A program made the translations under genes and the position numbers. A DNA stretch of 64,000 nucleotides from Gaeumannomyces sp. JS-464 (lineage: Eukaryota > Ascomycota > Sordariomycetes > Magnaporthales > Magnaporthaceae). The notes under the pieces were generated by a model, which saw only the letters and a list, made by a program, of their open reading frames with translations, searched no databases and had not been told where the DNA came from. Positions 12,640 through 23,076 of the stretch are shown here, piece by piece. Each line of letters opens with the position of its first letter. Within the stretch, counting starts at the first letter, position 1. The DNA is taken from positions 2,232,001 to 2,296,000 of the forward strand of contig NGZR01000002.1 in NCBI GenBank assembly GCA_002197995.1, given 5' to 3'.

Positions 12640-14894
12640 CCTCGATGCTGGGCCGGGAGTTCCAAGCAGAGGTGACGCTTCTTCGATGGATTGTCGAGAC
12701 GAGCTCGAGGGGCCTGGTGTCCAGGGCATTGAGGAAGAAGGCAGTGGAGCGAAAGCCAAATGCAAGCTCCAGTTCTGTTCTCCCGTGACCCGCGACAGGG
12801 TTCGAGTCGCCTCGGGCGGCTGTTCTCGACCGTCGCATCCGACCCCGAAAGCAAGAGCAAAGTTTCCCAAAAGCTTGTTTGGCGGTGGCGGCGCAGGTTT
12901 GTCATTTCCTAAGTGCGACGCCGGGACGCCGATCATTCCGCAATTGCCGGCATTTGTTGAAGGGTCCCTGCAGGCGCGGGGCGCTTAACCGAGGACACCA
13001 TGCGTCCATCCAAACCCCGCCGATCTCGGCCATCCTCACCATGTGTCTCTGCCGGGCAGTTTAATTCCACGATTTATTCCCTAGCCGACACACAGCCGTG
13101 ACTTGACAGGGAAGTTCATGCAAGTTTGTTCTAGCTACCAATTTTCTCCGTCATGATTGCATTGCACGATGCTCTCCTGTCGTTGTCACAAGATGGAATT
13201 TTTTTTTTTTTTTTTTTTTTTTTCAGGCAAGTAGGCGGCATCAGGCAATTGTGGCTGCAATTCCTTTCAGCCCCATCATTGATCAGCCTCTGTGCTCGAC
13301 ACTACAAAGTTCAAGCTAATATTCTTTCGATATCAAGATTCTTTGTTGGAGTATAATTTGTTATTGTTCTTATTTGCCTCCTATGTTTCCATCATACTTT
13401 TCCCGGATACCAGTTTTCTTTGTTCTGGAGCGGAGCAGGGGAAGGTCTCCTCAACTATCTCGCTGTATCACTTGATGCTAAACCCACCGCATAGGTAGGC
13501 ATGTGGCACATCTGACAGTCATACCCGAAGTTCAATAGAAGATGCCGGCTGTGCCAAACACAAAACGTCCCAGTGACAGCTTTACCATGGGGAATTCCTT
13601 TCTCAAACCAGAAGGTAAGAACCTCTCTTTCCGTCCTATCCGCCATGAGCACCAATAGCCTCTCCTTTTCTGCCCCTTCATAAGCTAATATATTCATCGA
13701 TCTATTTCTCGGGGGGACTCGGTATGAACTTCCCGTACCTCACTTACATTGCCACGAAGAGGTTATCTAGTAGAGCGGCTAATCCAAACGGTGCCGAGAG
13801 CCCCCTCGCTAACAGGGACCGCCATGATGACGACTTCGTCCACCTCGAAGTCTGGAGCTCGGAGTGCTGTGATGGTATGAGGTGCTGGTATGAGAAAGGG
13901 CGTTACTCAGGGATGTTTGAGGGCTGGCTCCCGTCCTAAGTTGAAGGACAAGGGGCAAGTCCCAGTGAGGCGAAAGTAGAGCTAGGAGGCCTTTTGGCGC
14001 CAAGGGAAATACCCGAGAAGGTCGAGAAGCAGTAAGGCACCGCGGTCTACGCCGCTCCGTTCCTTCAAGCACCCTCATAGGCCAGAGTATATATCTCTGG
14101 GTGGGTTCTTTTGGAAAAATCGCGAATACTAGAGAAGGCATGCCTGATCATGGACCGTGACAGTGCAACATAAGAAGACATCTCTTTGTCCTTGAAGCAA
14201 CTGTGGACAAGGAAGAGCAAATGATTCCCACAGCGGAGCGCAGTCTCCTAGATTCACTTTGGGTGCCTGATCAACTGAGCAGATCTTTGCGCCACACTCC
14301 AATCCCCCCAATGCCTCGTCAGGAAGAGGTGTGGCGCATGTCCCATTGTTCATTTTCATGCTCAAGACTTCAAAGCTGGAAATTGACTTTGGAAAGACAC
14401 ACGAGCCACTAGGAAAAAAAATTTGCTGCCTTAATCCTTCCCACAATATTTCGGGTCCTAAAACCACACGCTCCTCAGCCCTCAGCCCTTTCAACCTCTC
14501 TAGCACTTGGACCAGAACAGCGATCCTCGCCGAAAACATCCAGCTAGTCGATAGTACCTAGTATTCTGTCTGTCAACAGAGTAGTCGAGTCTCCAGACTC
14601 TCTCCTCTTCGACCAGATCGCCACGTTCGCCAGCCCTACCTCCTCCATATTTGGCTGGATATCTCGCGCCGCTGGCATCAGATCTCTTGCCTAGAACTCC
14701 CAGCTTCACAACAGCCCGGTCTGTTCCTAGGGCCACTGGTTCGCTAGTTCTCATATCTGTTGGCCTAGAACGCTCGACTCGTCGTTGTCCGTCTCGTTGT
14801 CTACCTAGACTGCCGCCCGCAATCCATCAGCCCATCACCAGGTCGCCACCACGAGCTCGCCACCCATACGCCATCTGACAGCTCGTTCTTCACT
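12640..14894. other. Intergenic region, 2.25 kb
   Basis: No supported gene. It contains a run of 25 T at 13199-13223 and several short open frames without recognisable domains. The last 400 bases, rich in CT tracts (CTCTCTCCTC, CTAGCACTT), are probably the promoter and 5' leader of the gene starting at 14895. Confidence 0.5.
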
Positions 14895-16341
14895 ATGGCG
14901 TCGGTCTTGCCGGAGACGCTTCGTCTTTTTGAGCTCCTCCCTGGCGCTGGCGACGATGAGATTCAAGGCCAGATGATCGCGGTTCCGCCACAAAATATCC
15001 CGGGATATGGAGCCTGCGCTGTCTACGTCCAGCCCGGCAGGCCCGTCTCACTGTCCGACGAGCCTATACTTGGGATGATCAAAAGCCTCCGCGACCCTAT
15101 CTACAAGCAGGATCTGTTCCTCGAGCAGCTGTGTCTCGACCGATCGGAAGCCGCTCGCCCAGTCCGGCTGGAGCCCATCTATGGCCTCGCGGAAGCCGTG
15201 TTGATCTGGGCGGGAGAGTACGACGAGGACGACTGTTTCAACGCCTATCTGGGGCCTGGAACCCCCTCGTCGACGGCTGCCGCCTTCCGTTTTGCGACTG
15301 TGCTTGCGCACACGGAGGCCAGAGACGTCCCAGACGCCCTTGCGATGGTGCACACAGATGGCCACAACCTCTGGGCGCACTTCCTGCGCATCTGCTGCCG
15401 CAACTTCTTCCGCGGCGTCGCCTTCCTCAGGATGAGGTGCGCCCACTGGCTGCAAGCGGCTTGCGTGGTGAAATGCGGCCAAGCGACCGTCGGTCTCCCA
15501 GCCTTTCTCCGCGCGGCCAAGATCATCCAATCGATGGTCCCGGTCCCCACCTTCATTGCGTGCCGCTGCCACTGCCGATCAGGATAGAGAGCTTGCTTAT
15601 CCGTCTCCATTCGGTTCGGCCTGGAGCCGCTTTACGTCATGCGTCGCGTTCAGGACGCACTGGCCGGAGATTCGTATGCGGCCAGACTGGCGGAGCACCT
15701 TTCCTGCTGTTCGGACAGCGTGTACCAGTTCGGCGATGTCAACCCGGAAATTTGGCGCTTAGTCAATTATGATCTGGCTATAGGCGATGCTTATCCCCGG
15801 GGAACGGCCATCCACTCCCTTCCAACCCGTCTCATAACCCCGGCGCCGACGGTCCCCTGCCACCCCGAGGAGGCCAGGCTCTTGGTGGCGTCGAGCAGAA
15901 CCTATTCATCTACCCGCCTACCCCCTCCAGCTTTTTCAGCCCGCTGCTGACGGTGTGGAGCGCGCGGCCTGGCGATGCCGTCAGCTGCGGGTTTTACGAT
16001 GCAGCCCCGGGCGCCGCCGTCGACTTCGCGGCCGTCACCAACACCCCCGACTTCTTCCTAGACCCCACCGACATCCTCGTCCACGGCCAGCGATACCTGA
16101 TTCCCAAGGCGTACGAGGTCTTCCTCCGCCTTGTCGGCCTCGGCGACCTCGGCATGCCTGTCCTCCTCACGCGCATATTCCGAGCTAACCGGAGGGAGAG
16201 GCGAGGGCCATCGAGACCGTCAACATGTTCGAGACCATCCAGTCGGCTGGCCAGCACTTCTCCCAGGCCCAGCTGGAGATCATGGGCCTACCACAGGGCA
16301 TGCAGTGGGCGGAGTGGGTCCAGCGGCTGTACAGCAATTAA
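14895..16341 (+). CDS. HET-like (heterokaryon-incompatibility-type) protein, frame broken
   Basis: The N-terminal third carries a pattern typical of HET domains: DLFLEQLCLDRSE followed by IYGLAEAVLIWAGEYDED, which matches the family's WIDQLC...YGxAxxVxxWxGE order. The rest is not recognised. As given, the frame shifts about four times: an extra base near 15553 and single missing bases near 15617, 15815 and 16195. Following the conserved reading gives 1449 nt (482 aa), ending in GLPQGMQWAEWVQRLYSN. HET proteins trigger vegetative-incompatibility cell death; this one is divergent (Leu and Glu in place of the usual Trp-Ile-Asp) and may be inactive. No intron is needed. The assignment rests on one motif block. 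Confidence 0.55.
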
Positions 16342-16597
16342 TCAGGGGCCGAGCCAAAGGATCAAGATGTTGTTTCATATTTGGGAAGAATTTGGTGGAT
16401 GATGAGTGGAGTCGGGGAAGGATATTCCGGCGGACAAGGTCTTATTCTATGGTGCTGTGATAATTAATTGACTCCGATATCGCTAGAAGTAGCTCATAGA
16501 CCGTGGCGGGGAATGAGGACTTCGTCACATGCCTCCTGTAACGTGGCGTCTACAGTATTCCAAGAAACTGAATGCACAAGCCGACTTCTCAGCAATC

Positions 16598-18021
16598 CTA
16601 ACCTAGAACTACTGCCCCGTACACGAAATCCTCTGACGCGCTGCTGGTCCCAGGCAATGTCACGATTTTGATCACATCCTTATTCCCAACAGCAGTATGG
16701 TGGTTTGCCAGCATCATCGTTGTTCCCCACATAATGGGAGTCCCCACGAAGCTCTCGAACAAGATCCGATCCTCTGATCCATGGTTTCCGGGTAGCCAGG
16801 TAACTTTCTGTTGCTTTTTGTTAAGTTTTCGGTAGTCGTAAACGTCTTCGAATACTTTTATAAATTCGATATTGTGGACCGCCGACATGAGTACTGCTCG
16901 AAGCTTGGTAGTGCTGAAACCTAGATCTCTGGCGAGACGAGCGTAAACCTGATAGACTGCTTCGTTAACCGTTACCGATTTTTGTTTCTGGGCGGGGCTT
17001 GCCTGGTGACGCGACGTGTCCTCTTTTTTGTACATGTTCGAGCAAATAATAAAGCTGCCGTCCCTAGAGACATAGCCGACGATAATATTGGCAGTTGAGT
17101 CTGTGCTTCTGACTTGGAACTTGACCAAATTGCCGAGGTTTATGTCGAAGCTGAGATCTTGAGCTGTGAGCTTTTTCAAGTCTTTGAGAAGGTAGTCATC
17201 GTCTTCCCAATTCATATCCTTAGGAATAATAACCTCGTAAGGACTGTGTGGGCCATAGATATCGGGAACAACGGCGTGTCCCCTGGCTTCTGCCGTGTTG
17301 CTCGTAGTTCTAGTGTCCGGCTGACCGTTTGGTCCGATGGCTGCTCTGAGGGATGCCAATGCAGCTCTGCCACGGGTGGCGCTGTTGACAATAGAAGGAG
17401 GAAGGGAGCCTGATGGAGGTTGTCCGGGAGGTGGTGGGGGTGGCCCGGATGGAGGCGGACCTGCCGGCCCTGGCGGCCGTTGTCCAGGAAGTGCCGGAAG
17501 CGGCCTCGATGGGGGTTGGCCTGCCGGTCCTGACGGGGGTGCTTTAGGGGGGGCTGGGAGCGGCCTCGACGGAGGCGGACCTGCCGGCCCTGATGGGGCT
17601 GCCTAGGGGGTGCTGGAAGCGGTCTTGGCGGAGGCTGGTTGGGCGGTCCTGGTGGGGGGTTTGAAGATCCCCCGGTGTTAGTCGGAGATCGTCTGGTCAG
17701 ACCTCTACGGCTCCCAGAGCAATCTGAGCAAGTGGCTACCCAGGGGGCGTCGAGCAGTCCTTGTTCGATGGTTAAAGGACCGGGAACAACGTCATTTTCC
17801 TTCTCCCTTGTCTTTGTCGGACTTGCCAGATCTCTCTCTTTGTTTGCTGTCGAAAGAGCACCGGAGGTCGCATGCTCCGGGACAGAGAAATGATCGACGC
17901 TTTGTTGAGTAGCAGCTTGACGGAGGTGGAGAGGCAGCTGGTGGGGTGCGGTGAGGACTTGATGGGGCAAGCTTAGGGCGGCCACAAAAAGGAAAGAGGC
18001 CTGGCTGAAATGGAGTTTCAT
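16598..18021 (-). CDS. Predicted secreted protein with proline-rich repeat linker and unknown C-terminal domain
   Basis: I recognise no family. The Met at 18021 begins a clear signal peptide (MKLHFSQASFLFVAALSLPH, cleavage likely after the following QVLTA). Residues about 25-120 are polar with a CSDC pair; residues about 120-225 form an imperfect proline repeat built on PPSRPLPAPP and GPAGPPPSGP; the last 240 residues look globular, with NLGNLVKFQV, GYVSRDGSFIICSN, LMSAVHNIEFIKVF and VGTPIMWGTTMML. One base is missing near 17602 within the repeat; correction gives 474 aa exactly. A signal peptide, flexible Pro-rich linker and compact C-terminal module fit a secreted effector-like or wall-associated protein, but that is inference. 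A Met at 18111 lies in frame upstream without a signal peptide next to it. Confidence 0.6.
17405..17700 (-). repeat. Imperfect GC-rich tandem repeat coding the Pro-rich linker
   Basis: Repeated blocks of GGAGGCGGACCTGCCGGCCC and close variants, about 60 bp apart on the plus strand, encode PPS-RPLPAPP and GPAGPP units in the secreted protein. Such repeats often change copy number between strains. The repeat contains the single-base deletion that breaks the frame. Confidence 0.7.
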
Positions 18022-19202
18022 GCTGACGATGGGCGCACAGGTAGAAACCAGGTGTTCAAGGTGTGTCGGTAGATGTTTGATCGGGGTAATTTGAAGGGAA
18101 ATAGATGTCAAATGTGAACTTCAGGCTATCGAGAGGATGAATAGTCCGATAATAAAAATGGGTTGGGAACTTTGCGCCGTTGCGAGATAGAGTGTTTGGG
18201 AAGATGCAAGAGCTTGTGATGATGCGACGATGCGAGGAGCTAAATGACTTCAACGAGGCACCTGCGCATCTTTAAATAGTTGGGAGACCAAGCAGATGTT
18301 GAAACCCCCATTCTATCTACCTGTAGACAGCTACCACTGGATGTTGTCGCGATCCGAGGAGCTTACTCTGCTGAGCTGCCATCTGGCATGTCCAAACATG
18401 GCCATTACAGAGAAAAGGTCAAGCGAGCCTATTCATAGAATAGAGAGATGTTGGAATTTACTGATGGCTCCAGTATGGCACGTAATGCAGCCTAGGCGAG
18501 TGTGGCGGAGGTGGTGGGCTGCTGGAGTCCGTTGGTTCAATGGATGGAGGCCGGGGATGGTAGTGCGTGGCTATGCTTGAAAGAAAGCCACTCTTCACAC
18601 ATGCAGATCACCGGTGTGCCGCTGTGGGAAGTACCAGAACATTTGTAAACGCCAAAGGCAGATTTAGGATACAGATTTCCGCCCAGGCTCCTGGTTTGCG
18701 AGTTAAACTGTGATGGGCCCAGTAGCTCCTGTTTTTCTGATGGTTCCTAGGAATATGAAGTTTGCTAGCAATCTTGAACAGGCACTAATACGCAAAAAAT
18801 GACTTGGATGTGTGATCATTTGCGATATGAGGGTGTGTGGGAGGCGCAGGCGGAAAAAATCGCACCACTGCTCCACCTGTAAGAGAAGCTGCATCAGCCC
18901 ACCAACATGCATAAAGACCTTGTACATGTGTGGATGAATGATGTGGAGGCACGCAGTCATCAGGCGGCAGCACCGGGTGTGGTGACGTGCAGTCATTGGG
19001 CGACGGCACCTCCTACCAACACGCATGCCAAGACGCTGTGTGTGTGGCTTCTCTTGGTCAACACTGCCCCTCGTCGAGCAGCGGTCGCCTAACTAAAATA
19101 CTAACATTAGCGATTGCCCCTGCTGCCCACTCCTTGGCCCCCCCTCGTTCGTGCGTTTACATTTTTTCTTCGTTCAACACCATCCCATTCGCTTGAGGAG
19201 CT
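18022..19202. other. Divergent promoter region with a short degenerate tandem repeat
   Basis: This 1.2-kb span lies between two divergent genes (minus strand to the left, plus strand to the right). It contains no supported gene. At about 18890-19050 two related blocks of roughly 60-110 bp repeat the elements CAGTCAT-GGCG-GGCACC and ACCAAC-CGCATG-AAGAC. Confidence 0.5.
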
Positions 19203-21283
19203 ATGCCCGAATCTTGTCGCAAACCATCTGGCGCGGCACGCCCGCGTCCTCCGATGCTTGACCTCGGCTTCATGGCTTCGATGCCGATAGGCCGCAGCAA
19301 TAACGCAGCCCGCCCTCCAACGCCTCTCGTGGTGTCTACGGATATCGAGGCCGCTTTCACCAATACAGGTCTATGCCTACAGACACGCCTAGGAGGCTGC
19401 TTCCTGCCTGTTGTTGAGCAACTTGTCGTTGATATAGGTTTCCGCAAGGCTGTGCGCTTGCGTCTCGTCAGCCGTGAGTTGACCTGTCGCCTCTGCACAC
19501 TCGCATCTCTTCCACACGTCTTTCCATCTTTGCTCGCGTTCGCTAATTGCTATGACTTCAAGGGCCATTCAATACCGCCATCATGCATGCCCTATGTTAC
19601 AGTCAGGTTGTCCACTACGACGACCCGGCGGCCGTGGACCAAGTGGAGGCCGTACCTCCATCACTCAAGGCCAAGATATTTCTGGCCAGAGCCCATCCCA
19701 AAGCCGGCTGCGCCATGTTGGTGAACCTCGCTGCCATCAACTCGGCATTGGATCTATTGATCAAACCCGGCGGAGGCCTCGACGAGGCCGCACGGCGCCA
19801 GCGCCACCTTCTCGTTGCTGAGGCGGTGGCAATGAAGTTTCCCAAGGCCCTGATTAACCGCACCAGCGGCAGCGAGCAGTTTCAAGGCTATTACAACCCC
19901 GACTTCAGCGCGGTGGGCGATGGGTATCTTAGGGGAATGGAGCGTGGAAATGAAGCTGCCGATATCCTCGGTGGTGCCATTGTCCTCGGCGACCTTGGCC
20001 TCGTCGAGTCGCTCCTCGAGAAAGGTGATGCTGAAGTCAACGAAGTAGCGCCACATTTTGGGAGGCCATTGCAAGTCGCCGCTGCCTGGGGCCACACAGA
20101 CATCGTCCAGCATCTGTTGGGCCATGGCGCAGACGCTAGGGCCGGCGCTCACCTGACGGATTGGACCAGGACGATGCCAGAACCCAATAACAGCATGCAG
20201 TACAAGAAACACTACGTACCTAGTCCCCCCTTCCGGAGCAGAGAAGTCGGCTTTAGCGCACTTTTTGCCGCGATGCTTGGAGGTCACGGGGCGATTGTCC
20301 GTTGCCTCATGCAGCCAGAGCACAGGCTACCGGTCACCTCGGTCGAGTATTACCGCGCAATAATAGCTGGGGCGCGAACTGGGAGGCTCGACCTGATCCA
20401 ATTATTGATCCACGAGTCCGGGCTGAGCTTGATGGAGTATCATTCCGACCTGGCATATCTTATGATGCTAGAGGCGAGCGAGCACGGCCAAGACAGGGTG
20501 GTTGACTACCTTCTCGCCAACGGCATGTGGATCCGCCCTCCGCGGAAGCGGGATGGGACCAAAAGGGATGGACGGATTTCCCCCTCCCCATAGCCGCCAA
20601 CCGGGGAAACGAGCGGCTGCTGCGATTTGCGCTCGACCGTGGCCAAAACCCGAATGGCGCTACAACGCGCAGCTGGCCGCACTTTCCACTAATGGCGGCG
20701 GCTTCCAGGGGCCATGAGCACATCGTCGACCTTCTCCTGGAGCACAGCCCGTTGCCTCGAGACATGACGCTGGCATACGTCGCAGGCGTGGCCGGGGCTC
20801 ACGGGCAGGAGCGCCTTGTGCGGCGGATTCTGGACAAACACCCGGAGATATTGGGGTCAGGGGCTTGCCCGAGCCAGAAGACTCTGACCAGGACTGTATC
20901 TATGGCCGGGGAAGGTCGTACTTGAAGGAACATACCACTTTGGGGAGTTCCTTCTGATCTGGGCTATCAAGCTGAGCAACCCAAGGCTGATCAGGATGCT
21001 TGTTCAGGAGGCAGGGGTGCCCCTCGAGGTACAGTGGGACAGTCGAACCCCTGAGCTGCGGATACCGCCTGTCGTGACGGCCCGCCGGGAGTCGGCAGAC
21101 TGGATCTGCGACCTGCTTATCTCGCTCGGCGCCCAGGATTACGAGGTGCCGTGCGGGGACTACAGCGAGGACTTCCACGCGGAATATTCTGGCTTGTGGG
21201 GAAACGACAAGTCATTCCTCGGGAATTATCTCGGATGCATAAGGCTATCGAAAAGGACTTGGGACTGGGTCGGAAGGCATTAG
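19203..21283 (+). CDS. Ankyrin-repeat protein with F-box-like N-terminus
   Basis: The N-terminal 100 residues contain LPVVEQLVVDIGFRKAVRLR followed by LVSRPFN, resembling the fungal F-box-like segment (LP-LL--I-----LR-LRLVSR-FN). Ankyrin repeats follow: GDLGLVESLLEKGDAEVNE, GRPLQVAAAWGHTDIVQHLL, GFSALFAAMLGGHGAIVRCL, TGRLDLIQLLI, FPLMAAASRGHEHIVDLLL and FLLIWAIKLSNPRLIRMLV. An intron at 19474-19562 (gtgagt...ttcaag) joins LVS to RPFN. Single missing bases near 20525, 20858 and 20926 shift the frame; corrected length is 664 aa exactly. Such proteins are abundant in fungi, act as adaptor scaffolds and are often highly variable; the target here is unknown. The ORFs in all three frames carry conserved repeat residues, which supports one continuous protein. 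Confidence 0.8.
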
Positions 21284-21933
21284 CTCCTTGGGTGTCTGGT
21301 GTGGAGGAGTGAACGGGACAGCGGCCAGGGGGGTCGGTGGATGGGATTCAGTGGCGGCATCAAACTTGAATGGCGGGCTGTAGATAGTACAGAGAAACGC
21401 ACGGAAGAAACACGATGAGTTCTTCCCGACTCCGTTTGTCATATTACGCACGGTGCGGTTCAATTGATATTTCCTTCCATCAAACAATCTCCTCAATCGG
21501 AGCTCCCAGGGACGCGCGCTTGCCCCTGGAAATTGGAATTGTCGGCAACGGCGGCCAATGGCGCGCATACGCGGACGCTAATGCGCGGTGGCAAGTACCC
21601 CGGATTTCGAGGCATTGCTTGGCGAGCCACTGGCGGGGAGTTTTCGTCGATCTCATTCCCGAGCCCGAAATCAGCTGTGCCGTTGTCGTATTTTACCGCT
21701 GGGGCCCCCCAGCCGCCAGCCCTGGCTTGTTTCATTTCCCCTCCCCTCAATGTCTTGCCCCTCTGGACAGACAGATCGTCGACTTCGCTCTCGCCCGGTG
21801 CGTGTACAACCATCGCGTCGACTGCTTTTCCAGTTGCCTAGAACTTGTCCGAGTCGCTCTTCTACGACGCAAGACAAACCGCGGCACCTCGAACCGCTAT
21901 TTTCCTTGGCACGAACCCACCCGCCCGCCCACC
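21284..21933. other. Intergenic and 5' leader region
   Basis: No gene is supported. The 650 bases separate the ankyrin gene from the membrane-protein gene, both on the plus strand. The last 200 bases are pyrimidine-rich (CGTCGACTTCGCTCTCGCC and similar), as expected of a 5' leader. Confidence 0.4.
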
Positions 21934-22815
21934 ATGGTCCAGACTCGATCCGCCTCGGCCGCGCGCGCCACCCCGCCGCCGCCCGCGACGCGTAGCACCA
22001 CCGCCGCGACGACGACGACTCCTCCCTCCTCGCGCCCCGCCGGCGTTCTCTCGCACACGCCCTCGACGGCCGCGCTGGCCTGGCTGGCCGTGTCGCTGCC
22101 GCTCGTGGCGTGGGACACGGGCTACATCCTGCTGCGCCCTCGCTCGATGCCTGGCGGCGACCTGCACTGGCCGCTGTGGGTGCCGTACGAGCTGTACGGC
22201 CGCGTCGACCACATCTACGGCTTCAAGCAGTGGGACCTCAACAACGGCTTCACCGCCGCCCAGGGCAGCCTCAACCTGATCGAGTCCCTCATGTACCTGT
22301 ACTACGTCTACGTCTGGTCGTCCAACGCCACGCCGCCCCCGCCGGGTCCGGCAAGAGGGCCGCCGTCACGGGCAGGCCGGCCGCGCGCGCGCTGCTGGTC
22401 CTGTTCTCGGCGCTGGTCATGACGGTTTCCAAGACGATTCTGTACTGTGAGTTTCGCTTTTTTTCTCTTTTTTTTTTATTTTTATCCGGAAGCAAGAGAC
22501 TCGTTTAAACAAGTCGCTAACCGAGCCACGCGTTGCTCCATCGCTAGGGCTGAACGAATCGTGGTCTGGGTTCGACAACATCGGCCACAACACCGCCTGG
22601 GACCTGTGCTTCCTCTGGGTGATCCCGAAGTCAGTGCCATGCCCCTATCATCCTCCGTCTAGACACAACTTGACCACAGTACTAACAACCACGTCCTTGC
22701 CTCTAGCGGCCTCTGGATCGTCATCCCCGGATACCTGATTTACAACCTTGGAACCGAGATTCTAGACGGCCTCGCGCCGTCTAGCGGCCGAACCCCCTCG
22801 TTGAAGACAGAATAA
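21934..22815 (+). CDS. Conserved fungal multi-pass membrane protein (EXPERA-like)
   Basis: After a Ser/Thr/Pro-rich start (residues 1-45) come about four or five membrane segments: AALAWLAVSLPLVAWDTGYI, FTAAQGSLNLIESLMYLYYV, ALLVLFSALVMTVSKTILYW and WDLCFLWVIPNGLWIVIPGY. WDTGYILLRPRSMPGGDLHW and GFDNIGHNTAWD are conserved-looking loops. The layout (four to five helices, a Trp-rich first loop, W-N-SGFDNIGHN before the last helices) resembles the EXPERA/emopamil-binding fold, but catalytic activity cannot be claimed. Introns: 22447-22547 and 22630-22706. One C is missing near 22340 (PPPP to GSGKRAAV); corrected length is 234 aa exactly. The start at 21934 sits in CCACCATGG, a good start context. 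It likely resides in the endoplasmic reticulum. Confidence 0.72.
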
Positions 22816-23076
22816 GGCGGGTTTGCCTGGAGATAGTATATAAGGGCCGGCTGGCTACGGCTACCGATCTAGATGGAGGGATTCTGGCTCATGTGTGCAG
22901 AATGTCCGCGTGCACGGGCTTCAGCGGCACATCCGGCGAGGTATATGTGGGGCGTGGATTGTGGAAACACGAGTATGAGGCAAAATGTATGGATGCTAAA
23001 GTTTTTGATACGTAATGATGTTTTCGGAACCTAGCAAGAAACCTATCTTACCCCTGAATACCTAGTCTCACCACCC

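Noticed and set aside
18890..19050. CRISPR-like spaced repeat
   Set aside because: Only two imperfect blocks are present, without regular spacers, and the organism is eukaryotic.
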